From CAYQOX01 sp964419335 (GTDB lineage Bacteria; Hinthialibacterota; Hinthialibacteria; Hinthialibacterales; Hinthialibacteraceae), in contig CAYQOX010000005.1 in the NCBI GenBank assembly GCA_964419335.1, forward strand, positions 1-64,000: a stretch of DNA of 64,000 bases, written 5' to 3'. Below the pieces are notes generated by a model. It saw only the letters and a list, made by a program, of their open reading frames with translations. It made no database searches and was not told the DNA's origin. This document shows positions 53,651 to 62,960 of the stretch, piece after piece (positions within the stretch are counted from its first letter, which is position 1; every line of letters starts with the position of its first letter). The translations under genes were made by a program, and so were the position numbers.

Positions 53651-55512
53651 GTACAAAATTTTTCTTTTACAATGTGCTTTATTCGTTCAACTCGATGCGC
53701 GGGTGTATGTGCTTGCCGGTACGTCTCATGTCCTTGTTCACGCATTGCATTCCGCTTCTCATTATCTGCCAGCAAACCATCAACCCTTTCAACCAGTTCT
53801 TCTTCATCGACAAAAGTCTCAGCCTCGCGGCCTCTTTCCCATCCCATACGGGTGAAATCTTCCACTTCATCGGTCAGCAAACAGCCTCCGGCCGCCAGTA
53901 CATCAAAATCACGAGGATTCAAACTGGTAGGACATTGCAAACTATGCACATTCAAACAAATCTCCGCCGAAGCGTACACATCAGCTAGATGTTCCGGAGG
54001 CAACCATCCCTTATATTGTTTCGCATAACGGTTTCCTACCACCGTCTGCCAAGTTTCGGGACCATAAATGACAATCCCACGATCCAACAGGGCATAAACA
54101 TACTTATATCGTTTATAACTATTCGCTACCGCATAAAGAAAATAATCCAACTGCATATCCCAAGATAAGGGGCGATTCAATCGCTTCGCAAATGCATGCG
54201 CGCGAGAATATAAGTCATGTAATATTTGGTCAGGTAGATCCAGTTTTTTGGCTATGTCCAAACTCGACACTTGTGGTTCACGAATCAGGCATTCCATTAA
54301 TTCGATGATCCATTCGCGCCGCTTGTAATGAATTCTCTCTATATGAGGAAGCACGCCATGAAAATTGCCTACAAAGAGAATGGGGGCCGCCAGTTCACTT
54401 CGAAATGTACCTCGATGCTTTAGAATGGAGGTTGAAGGAAGAAAAGAACATGCTCCCGCTTGTGTCGATTGAAAATACTTTTCATAAGTACGATCACAAT
54501 AAAACACGAAATCCTTTTCCGACAATCTCTCCCGAAACTTGTCATCTTGGAAATAACGCGGCTCATCTAAAATCCAAGAAATTCGGGGGCGGTTAAGTTG
54601 CGGCGAAAGAAAAGTATTGGATGCATTATTTACGGTTAAGATTAAGTCAGGACAGGTGGAAATCAAATGATTCTGGACCCGAAACCGAGTGCTAAAGTGA
54701 TCATTCAACTCCAGTAAATGACCTTCCCATCCCTTTTCGCGAAAGCCGCTTACCAGCGCCCGAATCAAAGGCGTATGGGCATAAGCCAATGGCGTTGCTA
54801 CAGCCCAAATGCCTCCCGGTTCCATATTGGGTGCTTGCTGCATGCGCCCATTAAAATGTTTTTGTTTATCTAGGAATGTTGATCCGACAACAGAGCGGAT
54901 CGTACTAAATTGCTTTCCCAAAGAAGCAAATCGTTTTTTTTCGCTCTCGTCCAAATGCCGTTCTGGAGCAATACTTACCTTGCGTGGATCAAGCAAAAAT
55001 AGGGCTTCTTCTTTTATAATAGTGTCGAAAGTGAATTCGACCGCATCTCCAACAGCCCATAAAATTTGATTCGACTTAATCAATTCTTTACAATCAAATA
55101 AACAAAACATCGCCAGGACTAACTCAGGGCGATTTTCTACAAAGAGCATCCCTTTTCTTAAATTTCCCCGAATTTCTTTTTCAATATGCGAGGCCAAATA
55201 TCCCAATCCCCCGCCGGCAATAATAAGCATCTCCGTACCACGCTGGTATAGCGTTTGTATCCGCTTCCAATACTCTGGCATAGTCTCTTGGATCAACGGA
55301 TGAGAGTAAATCTCAAAATGTTGTTGTTCAAATTCATATCGGCAGAGAAAACGATCTTTTCCTAGTTCTAAAAATCGATAAGAGGAAAGATGCTTTTCTC
55401 CCCATTGTAATGCTTTCAATAAAGGAAGATTTTCCTGCTGGATGAGTTTTCGATTTTCAGACCAATATTTCGAAGATTCTGGAGAAAGGAAAAACCAAGA
55501 TTCTTTAGACAT
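53647..55512 (-). CDS. MAF-like domain fused to a CgeB-like glycosyltransferase
   Basis: A 621-residue protein. Residues about 85-215 form a Rossmann-like unit (IIAGGGLGYLASHIEK at 97-112, LFVENRPEL at 123-131) that resembles the N-terminal part of motility-associated (Maf) glycosyltransferases. Residues about 235-615 are CgeB-like, with ISWILDEPRYF at 311-321 and CLNVHSLQCPTSLNPRDFD at 519-537. The second half parallels the 375-residue protein at 45990-47117. It may glycosylate flagellin or a surface protein; this is inference. No clear Shine-Dalgarno precedes the ATG. It converges on the radical SAM gene with a four-base overlap. Confidence 0.78.
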   Translation of the reverse strand: MSKESWFFLSPESSKYWSENRKLIQQENLPLLKALQWGEKHLSSYRFLELGKDRFLCRYEFEQQHFEIYSHPLIQETMPEYWKRIQTLYQRGTEMLIIAGGGLGYLASHIEKEIRGNLRKGMLFVENRPELVLAMFCLFDCKELIKSNQILWAVGDAVEFTFDTIIKEEALFLLDPRKVSIAPERHLDESEKKRFASLGKQFSTIRSVVGSTFLDKQKHFNGRMQQAPNMEPGGIWAVATPLAYAHTPLIRALVSGFREKGWEGHLLELNDHFSTRFRVQNHLISTCPDLILTVNNASNTFLSPQLNRPRISWILDEPRYFQDDKFRERLSEKDFVFYCDRTYEKYFQSTQAGACSFLPSTSILKHRGTFRSELAAPILFVGNFHGVLPHIERIHYKRREWIIELMECLIREPQVSSLDIAKKLDLPDQILHDLYSRAHAFAKRLNRPLSWDMQLDYFLYAVANSYKRYKYVYALLDRGIVIYGPETWQTVVGNRYAKQYKGWLPPEHLADVYASAEICLNVHSLQCPTSLNPRDFDVLAAGGCLLTDEVEDFTRMGWERGREAETFVDEEELVERVDGLLADNEKRNAMREQGHETYRQAHTPAHRVERIKHIVKEKFCT

Positions 55513-55641
55513 AATAAATTCGAATGAATCGTTGCGATCCTGTCATTTTCTATGAGATTAAACAATTTTATTTAAATATCCTACGAGTGAAATGAGAATA
55601 ATGTTATACTCAATTACACTCACTTACCAGGAGAATGGCTC

Positions 55642-56592
55642 ATGACGTTGCAACAACCTCTCTCACGGCGGAAGTTTTTGCAGACCAGCGCTGGAGCAGT
55701 ATTGTTCCTATCAACATCTTCATTTGGAGAACCCCATTCACTTCCCCGGCAGCAGCTAGGGCAAACTTCACTTTATATTTCAAACATTGGTTTTGGAACC
55801 GGAATGCTTCACCGCACATCCAGTAAGAAGGAAGCACATTGGATGCTCCAAGAAGCCTATGATCATGGCATCAATTTCTTCGATACGGCTCATAATTACG
55901 GAGCGGGACAAAGCGAAATCCTACTCGGAAAAGCCCTCCATCACCATCGGGATGAAATAGTCCTCTCCACCAAAACCATGACCTATCATTATGACGGGGC
56001 GAAGCGTGATTTGGAAACTAGCCTCAAACGCTTGCAAACCGATTACCTTGATCTGTGGATCCTGCACAACGTCAAGGCTGAAAACTTCACCTCCTCTTTT
56101 TCTTCCCATGGAGTTTACCGTGCTATGCTCGAGGCACAGCAACAAGGCAAATGTCGATATATCGGCATTTCCGCTTCTACGAATCCTTTTGTGCTCAGTA
56201 AATTTCTTACTTTGCACTCTTTCGATGTCGTGATGATGCCTCTTAACGCCGTAGATCCACATTACTTAAGCTTTGAAAAACACGTTCTGCCCTATGTCCT
56301 TCAAAATGAACAAGGCTGCATCGCTTTAAAACCCTTTGCTATGGGTGCTTTGCTAAAGAATAACCAAATCACCATGTCAAAAGCATTGCGCTATACTATG
56401 AGTTTACCCATTCATTCCACTTTAGTCGGTTTTACCACACGACAAGAATTACAATTGGCTTTCTCAATCACTCATTCACCTGCTCCAATCACCTCAAAGC
56501 AACGAGAAGACCTCCTTGCTCGCACGTCTCCTCTCGCAGGTCGCCAAACCGAATGGTATAAATCCCAATTTCACCCACGTTATCTGAGATAA
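55642..56592 (+). CDS. exported aldo/keto reductase (twin-arginine signal)
   Basis: A 316-residue protein with a twin-arginine signal (SRRKFLQTSAG). The aldo/keto reductase tetrad is complete: Asp81 and Tyr86 (FFDTAHNYG), Lys111 (STKT) and His142 (LHN). Exported members of this group in polysaccharide degraders are thought to act on sugar-derived carbonyls; the substrate is not known. An ATG at 55635 lies in another frame; AGGAG (55629-55633) is eight bases before the ATG at 55642. It converges on the cytosolic Gfo/Idh/MocA gene with 55 bases between stops. Confidence 0.9.
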   Translation: MTLQQPLSRRKFLQTSAGAVLFLSTSSFGEPHSLPRQQLGQTSLYISNIGFGTGMLHRTSSKKEAHWMLQEAYDHGINFFDTAHNYGAGQSEILLGKALHHHRDEIVLSTKTMTYHYDGAKRDLETSLKRLQTDYLDLWILHNVKAENFTSSFSSHGVYRAMLEAQQQGKCRYIGISASTNPFVLSKFLTLHSFDVVMMPLNAVDPHYLSFEKHVLPYVLQNEQGCIALKPFAMGALLKNNQITMSKALRYTMSLPIHSTLVGFTTRQELQLAFSITHSPAPITSKQREDLLARTSPLAGRQTEWYKSQFHPRYLR

Positions 56593-56647
56593 ATAAAAAA
56601 GCGATGTAACTCTTCTAGTCAAGGAAAGAAAAATCAGAAAGTAGGAC

Positions 56648-57616
56648 TCAACTCGAAGTAGAGCGAATAATGCTCTCGGATAAATATTCTACTTGCCGAG
56701 TAATTTCTTCGGCTAATTTCAAGGCTCGTACTCCATCTTCTCCCGTCACCACCGGCTCTTGATCTTGGAGTACACATTCCACGAAGGAATCGATTTCTAC
56801 TTCTAAAGGCTCATGCTTCTCTAATGGGGGATGATCATGAACAATGGTAACGAAACCACTCGTTTGAGTTTCTTTACGATAAATCTGTAAATCAGGCTTC
56901 ATATAATCGAGCGAGATATACGTCTCCGGCTGAAAAAAACGTATCTTGCGCTGCCGCTCGGGAGTGACGCGGCTTACCGTTACATTCGCAATACAGCCGG
57001 ATTCAAATTTCAAACGGGCATTGGCGATATCTTCCTGGGGACTAATGATTGGAACCCCCACCGCATCAATCGAACTCATCTCCGATTTCACCAAGGATAA
57101 AATTAAATCCAAATCATGAATCATTAAATCCAAAACCACTCCCACATCTTTGACCCGAGGCGTAGGTGGCCCTAATCGATGAGATTCAATAAAAAGAGGT
57201 TTATTGAGATGCTTCCCCAGCGCCATGACTCCTGGATTAAAGCGCTCGATATGACCAACTTGCAGGATCAACCCTTTTTGGCGGGCAAATTGAACCAGAC
57301 GCTCACCTTCCTCGACATTCATGGCGATGGGCTTTTCTACCAATATGGGAATCCCCCGCTCCAATAACCAAGAAGCGATAGAAGTATGCACTTCAGTCGG
57401 GACAACCACACTGGCGATATCAATCCGCTCGGTTACGTCTTGCAAACGCTCAGCGGCTTGGCAGTTCCATTCTTTGGCTACGCGATTTCGCGTCTCCTCG
57501 TTGGTATCCACCACAGCCACCAAACGAGTTTTGCCATTATATCCATAGACACGTGCATGATGTTGTCCCAAAGAGCCTACACCAACCACCACCGCATTTA
57601 ATGGAGACTTTTTCAC
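56648..57616 (-). CDS. cytosolic Gfo/Idh/MocA oxidoreductase, possibly a UDP-sugar 3-dehydrogenase
   Basis: A 322-residue protein with a GTG start (57614-57616) and GGGAGAGAG upstream. The Rossmann loop GVGSLGQHHAR is at 12-22 and EKP at 94-96. VGHIERFNPG and LMIHDLDLI resemble WlbA/GnnA-type UDP-N-acetylglucosamine 3-dehydrogenases used in lipid A or surface-sugar synthesis. Without an adjacent aminotransferase or lpxA this remains tentative. Unlike the enzyme at 227-1522 it has no export signal. Confidence 0.85.
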   Translation of the reverse strand: MKKSPLNAVVVGVGSLGQHHARVYGYNGKTRLVAVVDTNEETRNRVAKEWNCQAAERLQDVTERIDIASVVVPTEVHTSIASWLLERGIPILVEKPIAMNVEEGERLVQFARQKGLILQVGHIERFNPGVMALGKHLNKPLFIESHRLGPPTPRVKDVGVVLDLMIHDLDLILSLVKSEMSSIDAVGVPIISPQEDIANARLKFESGCIANVTVSRVTPERQRKIRFFQPETYISLDYMKPDLQIYRKETQTSGFVTIVHDHPPLEKHEPLEVEIDSFVECVLQDQEPVVTGEDGVRALKLAEEITRQVEYLSESIIRSTSS

Positions 57617-57810
57617 GATCTCTCTCCCATGTCTTCGTTGAGTGTCTTAACATACTATAATGTTCGAGGATAAAATCATAATAGGATAGAACAACCACCC
57701 GGTATTTTCCAAGAGGTATCCCATTATATCTCATTTATATCTCATTGACATTCCATCAGCAAAAGTTAAACATAAACTGAACACCGAAAGAAAAGGATCT
57801 CCATGGTCTT

Positions 57811-59016
57811 ATGAAAAGTGGTTTTTTAAAACGATTATTGGATCGCGCTGAAAAAATCGATAAACAATCGATTGTGGATTACATGAAAGAAATTGCTCAG
57901 GAGCGCGATCTTTTGGTATTAATTTTCGATAGTATGATTGAGGGCATGATTGTCGTTGATGAGGAAGAGAAAGTGGTTTTCATTAATCCTACTGCCCGTG
58001 ATATCCTTGAGTTGGGAGATGGTACCAACACTCCCGATCTTCCTTTAAATAAATTGCTCGCACAGCCCGACCTGCTCCATCTATGCAAAGAAGGAATGCG
58101 GCGCCAAGAACCCTTGCTCGATCACGAATACGAACTGAACCTCCCGCAAAGCAAACGGTATTTGCACGTCAACATCATCCCCTTGTACAACCGTTCCAGT
58201 TACATCGGCACCTTGTTTCTTTTTATCGATGAAACTGAGCATAAAGATCGGGAAAAAAAATTATTGGAAGCCGAAAAACTCGCCGCCTTGGCCACCCTCA
58301 CGGCGGGGATGTCCCACGAAATCCGCAATCCTCTCAATTCTCTTTCGATCCACCTTCAGCTGCTACGCCGTCATCTCAAAAAGAAAAACATCGAGGATGA
58401 GAAAATTAATGAAGAACTTGCCATCTTCGATAACGAAATCAAGCGTCTTAACAATGTGGTAGAAAGTTTTCTCAAATCGGTTCGTCCTTCAGCAAGTGAA
58501 AAAAAACTTTTCCACCTCTATTCGTTGGTGACCGAAACGTTAACTTTAATGAAGCCGGAATTTCTCGAAAACGAAATTCAAATTACTTTGCACGAAGAGG
58601 GAGAATGGCCTTGCATCAAAGGCGATCAAACGCAACTCAAGCAAGCACTTATTAATATCATACGCAATAGCATCGAAGCCATTACCTCCCAAAATCCAGA
58701 AGAACGAGAATGGAAAAAAGATAAAATTGATATTCATATGGTTCGCGAAAGAGATGAAGTAACCTTGGAAATTACCGATACGGGAAAAGGAATCGACCCT
58801 AAATCGTTACCCCACATCTTCGAACCGTACTTCACCAACAAGGCTTCTGGAACCGGTTTAGGTTTAATGATTGTTGAGCGTATTATTCGGGAACATCAGG
58901 GCAAAATCTCCGCCCATAGCGAGGAAGGCGAAGGAACCCGTATATCGATCACCTTACCCGTAGCGGCTGAAAGTCCCCGATTATTAAAAAACGCATCACA
59001 ACATGAAAACGTTTGA
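57811..59016 (+). CDS. soluble PAS-domain sensor histidine kinase
   Basis: A 401-residue cytosolic kinase with no membrane segment. A PAS domain (about 33-145) leads to a HisKA domain with His169 (GMSHEIRNPLNS) and a HATPase domain with the N box at Asn286, G1 DTGKG (323-327) and G2 GTGLGL (347-352). Such NtrB-like kinases usually pass phosphate to a sigma-54 activator, but no response regulator is adjacent. AAGGA lies 13 bases before this ATG and only five before an ATG at 57803, which opens a three-codon frame (MVL, stop) overlapping the kinase start as ATGA. The kinase may thus be translated by coupling. Confidence 0.92.
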   Translation: MKSGFLKRLLDRAEKIDKQSIVDYMKEIAQERDLLVLIFDSMIEGMIVVDEEEKVVFINPTARDILELGDGTNTPDLPLNKLLAQPDLLHLCKEGMRRQEPLLDHEYELNLPQSKRYLHVNIIPLYNRSSYIGTLFLFIDETEHKDREKKLLEAEKLAALATLTAGMSHEIRNPLNSLSIHLQLLRRHLKKKNIEDEKINEELAIFDNEIKRLNNVVESFLKSVRPSASEKKLFHLYSLVTETLTLMKPEFLENEIQITLHEEGEWPCIKGDQTQLKQALINIIRNSIEAITSQNPEEREWKKDKIDIHMVRERDEVTLEITDTGKGIDPKSLPHIFEPYFTNKASGTGLGLMIVERIIREHQGKISAHSEEGEGTRISITLPVAAESPRLLKNASQHENV

Positions 59017-59050
59017 GTCATCTTTTTCTTCTATTTTGGGGAGGTGTCTT

Positions 59051-59860
59051 ATGGAACCCTATCAAATCATTACTTTATTAACTGACTTTGGATTACGGGA
59101 TGGATTTATTGGCGTAATGAAGGGGGTCATGCGCCAAATTGCTCCTGGGGTGCAATTCATCGATATGAGTCACGAACTCCCTCATTACTCTATCATTGCC
59201 GCTGCGTTTCTCAATGAACGCACGTTCAGCTATTTCCCCACGGGTAGTGTCCATCTTTGTGTCGTTGATCCTGGCGTGGGAACATCACGTCGTATGCTGG
59301 TTATGGAAACGAGGGGGCATCGGTTCGTTGCTCCCGATAATGGTTTGCTCACTCCCCTGTTCGACACCGAGGAGAAGGTGGAAATTATATCGGCCGATAA
59401 TCCCCGTTACTGGCTGGAAAAAATCAGCAATACCTTTCATGGCCGCGATATCTTTTCTCCGCTGGCAGCGCATTTGGCACGTGGAGTTAATCTCCATGAC
59501 TTAGGCCAACCGATCACCGATCCGGTCCGGATTCCTTATCCTTATCCCAAAATCACAGATGATCAAATACAATGTACTATTGTATATATCGATCAATTCG
59601 GGAATTGCGTTACCAATTTAGACCAAAACACGTTCAACCATTGGTTGCATTCCCATTCATATCTCTATTCACGCATCCAAATCCGCTGGGAAACAGGCCA
59701 ACTTGTCGGGCTTTCACACTCTTATGGAGAAAAAGAGATTGGCGATGTGGTCGCGGTCTTCGATGGCTTTGATCATCTCGAACTCGCCGTTAATAACGAT
59801 AGCGCCAGCCGCAAACTCTCGCTCGAGCTGGGTTCATCAATCAGCATCACCCCTGTGTAA
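59051..59860 (+). CDS. S-adenosyl-L-methionine hydrolase, DUF62 family
   Basis: From the ATG at 59051 the protein is 269 residues. LLTDFGLRDGFIGVMKGVM at the N-terminus with Asp12, CVVDPGVG and APDNGLL are the DUF62 signatures; the family splits SAM with water or hydroxide to adenosine and methionine, and relatives act as fluorinases. DQFGNCVTNL marks the C-terminal domain. An ATG at 59003 is in frame and overlaps the kinase gene, but GGGGAGG (59038-59044) seems meant for 59051. It is probably co-transcribed with the kinase and the GT4 gene. Confidence 0.93.
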   Translation: MEPYQIITLLTDFGLRDGFIGVMKGVMRQIAPGVQFIDMSHELPHYSIIAAAFLNERTFSYFPTGSVHLCVVDPGVGTSRRMLVMETRGHRFVAPDNGLLTPLFDTEEKVEIISADNPRYWLEKISNTFHGRDIFSPLAAHLARGVNLHDLGQPITDPVRIPYPYPKITDDQIQCTIVYIDQFGNCVTNLDQNTFNHWLHSHSYLYSRIQIRWETGQLVGLSHSYGEKEIGDVVAVFDGFDHLELAVNNDSASRKLSLELGSSISITPV

Positions 59861-59877
59861 TAGGAAGGGCTCCATCT

Positions 59878-61047
59878 TTGAAGATCCTCATGGTGCACCC
59901 CCACGACTTATGGTACGATCCTTGGACGATCCGCATCCTAGCTTTGGCGCGGGGATTACAACAATACGGTCACAAAATCCATCTTTGCCACATGCCCCGC
60001 CGCGACCGTCCTGCCCACGCCCCCTTGCGCTCCCCCCAGGACGATGATCCACCGATCTATGATCTTCTTCCCCGACAAAAACATTTCATCCCTAATCTCC
60101 GACGCCTGTACTCACTCGCTCGCGATTGCGATATCATCCATTTACAAAAATGCTTTCCCGCCTCTGCCCTGCCGGTACTATGGACCTCACGCAGGTTAAA
60201 CAAACCACTTCATTATGATTGGGACGATCATGAAACGGCTCTTGCCCGCATCGTAGAAGCGCGCCTTTTCACTCGCTTGCAACTAGCCGTTTATGAAAGG
60301 AATCTTCCTCACTTCGCGGACAGCCTCACCTATTCCAGCCACGCTATCCGCGAGAAAGCCTTACAGCGTGACTTTCCCAAAGAGCGAATGTTTCATCTCC
60401 CCGTCGGTGCAGATACACAACGCTTTCATCCCGATGTTGATGGTTCCTCAGAACGTCAAACTTGGAACATCCCTCCCCATGCCGTCATCATACTTTATCT
60501 AGGCCAGTTGGAGGGAGCTTCCCACGCCTATCGCTTGATTGAAGCCGCCCCCACCATTGTTGAGCAAGTTCCACAGGCTTACTTTTTCTTTGCAGGTGGG
60601 GGTGAGCAATTAGAAGAGCTTCGAGAGAAAGCCCGTATCTCTCCTGTGGCACACGCCATCCACATCGCCGGTTATATATCCTATCCGCGCATCCCTTCAC
60701 TGGTAGCGATGGCCGATATCTGTGTAGCCTGTTTTGATGATGACGATGCCTCCCGCTGCAAAAGTCCGTTAAAAATAGCAGAATATATGGCTTCAGGGAA
60801 ACCAATTGTCGCCAGCCGTGTCGGTGATGTTCCTTGGATGATCAACAATGTAGGAATTACCGTTCCCCCTATGGATACAGGATCACTCGCACAGGGAATC
60901 ATCACGTATGTACAAAATGAAAAGCGGCGATTCCGTGATGCTCAAGCCGCACGGAAACGAGCCTTACAACATTTCACATGGCAAGCAGGGGTAAAAACAC
61001 TTTGCCAAGCATATCGCATGATAAAAAAAGAATCTATCCAAGAATAA
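59878..61047 (+). CDS. GT4-family glycosyltransferase
   Basis: A 389-residue cytosolic GT-B enzyme starting at TTG 59878 with AGGAAGGG eight bases upstream. The donor-binding segment KSPLKIAEYMASGKP (about 295-309) contains the EX7E-like region typical of GT4 enzymes; HDLWYDPWTIRI near the start is the acceptor side. Donor and acceptor sugars are unknown. It follows the SAM hydrolase by 17 bases and stops 20 bases from the convergent HAD phosphatase. Confidence 0.88.
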   Translation: MKILMVHPHDLWYDPWTIRILALARGLQQYGHKIHLCHMPRRDRPAHAPLRSPQDDDPPIYDLLPRQKHFIPNLRRLYSLARDCDIIHLQKCFPASALPVLWTSRRLNKPLHYDWDDHETALARIVEARLFTRLQLAVYERNLPHFADSLTYSSHAIREKALQRDFPKERMFHLPVGADTQRFHPDVDGSSERQTWNIPPHAVIILYLGQLEGASHAYRLIEAAPTIVEQVPQAYFFFAGGGEQLEELREKARISPVAHAIHIAGYISYPRIPSLVAMADICVACFDDDDASRCKSPLKIAEYMASGKPIVASRVGDVPWMINNVGITVPPMDTGSLAQGIITYVQNEKRRFRDAQAARKRALQHFTWQAGVKTLCQAYRMIKKESIQE

Positions 61048-61066
61048 CGCAAACCAAGGGCGGCTT

Positions 61067-61930
61067 CTACTCTGGTGAATGGCTCGCCAATTTTTCCAAT
61101 AAGGAACGTACTTCCGGTAAATAGTGGGCTGCACCTTCCAATACACCTGCCGTATAATTCCCATTCATTCCAAGAAAATCCCCTTGCGCTACATATAACA
61201 AATCCTCCCGTCCTTTTTTTCTGGAGTCTGCGACAGCCTCTTTTCGTACCTCATCGCGCGCATTCTTTACCAATACTGCTTGCAGTTCACTGGTTAAGGC
61301 AGGTAGATCATTCCCACTATCCCCCGAATAGACCACTTTCTCTCTAGGTAGACCTGTCTTTTGTATGAGAAAACGAACAGCATGTAATTTCGTCGCATTT
61401 TCTGGTAGTACATCTAACAATCCGGTTTCCGATTGTTCATCTACACTCCATATGAGGCTTGCCCGAATGCCTTTTCCCTGCAAACGTTCTTGAATCATCT
61501 GGATGAGTTTTTTGTAATCCGTATACGGATCCGCATAGTAACTCACTTTAAAAGTATTCTGTTTTTCTTCTTCTTGCAGTTCCAATACCCGGATATCGCT
61601 TAATAATTCCACCAGTTGATCATGACTCCACCCGTTCCAATCCTGAGCAATTTCTCGGCTCCAATCTTCGGATACTTTCCATTCTCCCTCGACATTTTCA
61701 TACAACGTGGTCCCCACATCACCAATCGCATAATCAGGAATGGGAAGGTCAAACTCCTCAATGGCTTGTTTTAATAAATTCAAATCCCGCCCAGTAACGT
61801 AGGCTAAAATCATTCCAGGTTGCTCTGTTAATTTTCTTAACAAGGGTCGTGCCTGCGAAGATTCCTTTTGTGGCCCATTAGGAAGAATCGTTCGATCTAA
61901 ATCGCTGCATATCATAAAGGAATTGCTCAT
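61067..61930 (-). CDS. HAD-superfamily sugar phosphatase (sucrose-phosphatase/Cof type)
   Basis: A 287-residue HAD phosphatase. SDLDRTI at 9-15 has the nucleophile and acid/base Asp pair, TGRD is motif II, and YSGDSGNDLPAL is motif IV. The cap domain and length fit the sucrose-6-phosphate/glucosylglycerate phosphatase group. GGGAGAG lies six bases upstream. It follows the PfkB-family kinase by 63 bases and is likely in its operon. The combination suggests handling of a sugar phosphate from galactoside or sucrose-type metabolism; the exact substrate is open. Confidence 0.88.
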   Translation of the reverse strand: MSNSFMICSDLDRTILPNGPQKESSQARPLLRKLTEQPGMILAYVTGRDLNLLKQAIEEFDLPIPDYAIGDVGTTLYENVEGEWKVSEDWSREIAQDWNGWSHDQLVELLSDIRVLELQEEEKQNTFKVSYYADPYTDYKKLIQMIQERLQGKGIRASLIWSVDEQSETGLLDVLPENATKLHAVRFLIQKTGLPREKVVYSGDSGNDLPALTSELQAVLVKNARDEVRKEAVADSRKKGREDLLYVAQGDFLGMNGNYTAGVLEGAAHYLPEVRSLLEKLASHSPE

Positions 61931-61993
61931 AGAATCTCTCCCTTTGATGAAAACATTTTCCTTAATAATTTCGTCTACAGAATCTGAATATCC

Positions 61994-62941
61994 TTACCAT
62001 TCGCCGATACGTTGAGATAGGACCCGTTGCAGCATCGTACGCACATCGTCGGCAAGTAAATTCGCAGGTCCAATTTGCAACGCAGCAGCGGATGCCCAGG
62101 CTACCGCTTGACAAAATGCATCATAGGGTTTTAATCCATGATACCAGCCATAGACCAATCCTCCCACCATGGCATCGCCACACCCTACCGTGTCAAACAC
62201 TTCGGAAGACTTCATGGGCACATTCAGTTTCCAGATCCCTTCATCACAACCCGCAAGCAGACCTCGTTCGCCAAGGGAGATGACAACGGTGGGTACTTTC
62301 GAAAAACGATGAATTTCTTTCACCCATTCACATTCATCCTGCTCGTCTGAAAGGGGATGCCCCAAAATCACCTCGGCTTCCTTTTTATTGGCTTTTATCA
62401 TGTCTGGAGTGCATTGAATACCTCGAGATAATGGTTCCCCGCTGGTGTCTAAAATGACGGATACTTGTTTTTTCTTGCATTCTTCAATGATGTCGCAATA
62501 GATTGTATCCGGAATCCCCGGCGGTACGCTTCCCGAAAGAACGACAATATCGCCCGGACGTATACGGCAATAAAGATCGTAAATTAAATCATGTACCAGT
62601 CCATCCGGGATTTCTTCTCCCTTGGTTTGTGCATGGGTGACCGAACCGAGGCCGGTTTCCAAGATCGTACAATGCCGGCGAATGCGGAAGTGGCCGGCAA
62701 TAAGACTCAATTCAATCCCGCGTTGATTGCAGGCATTCACGTAGGGAGAGGTGTCATTCTCGCCCAAGACCAAACATGCGTGGGAGGTTACTCCCATACA
62801 CGCGAGAGCATAGGAAACGTTAATTCCCTTCCCGGCGGGGATAAATGTGTAATCATCGCAACGAAAGGTGGTCCCTTTCTCAAACGATTCAATGCAGTAA
62901 ATCAAATCGATGACGGGATTGAGAGTGACGGTATGAATCAT
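61994..62941 (-). CDS. PfkB-family kinase, 1-phosphofructokinase or tagatose-6-phosphate kinase type
   Basis: A 315-residue ribokinase-fold enzyme. TLNPVIDLIYCI at the start and AGKGINVSYAL are typical of the FruK/LacC subgroup, and DTVGCGDAMVGG is the ATP/anion-hole signature with the catalytic Asp. It phosphorylates fructose 1-phosphate, tagatose 6-phosphate or a related ketose phosphate. AGGAAGG precedes the ATG. It lies 19 bases after the alpha-galactosidase gene, which favours a role in galactose use (tagatose route) but does not prove it. Confidence 0.9.
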   Translation of the reverse strand: MIHTVTLNPVIDLIYCIESFEKGTTFRCDDYTFIPAGKGINVSYALACMGVTSHACLVLGENDTSPYVNACNQRGIELSLIAGHFRIRRHCTILETGLGSVTHAQTKGEEIPDGLVHDLIYDLYCRIRPGDIVVLSGSVPPGIPDTIYCDIIEECKKKQVSVILDTSGEPLSRGIQCTPDMIKANKKEAEVILGHPLSDEQDECEWVKEIHRFSKVPTVVISLGERGLLAGCDEGIWKLNVPMKSSEVFDTVGCGDAMVGGLVYGWYHGLKPYDAFCQAVAWASAAALQIGPANLLADDVRTMLQRVLSQRIGEW

Positions 62942-62960
62942 TGATTCGCCTTCCTACTTA

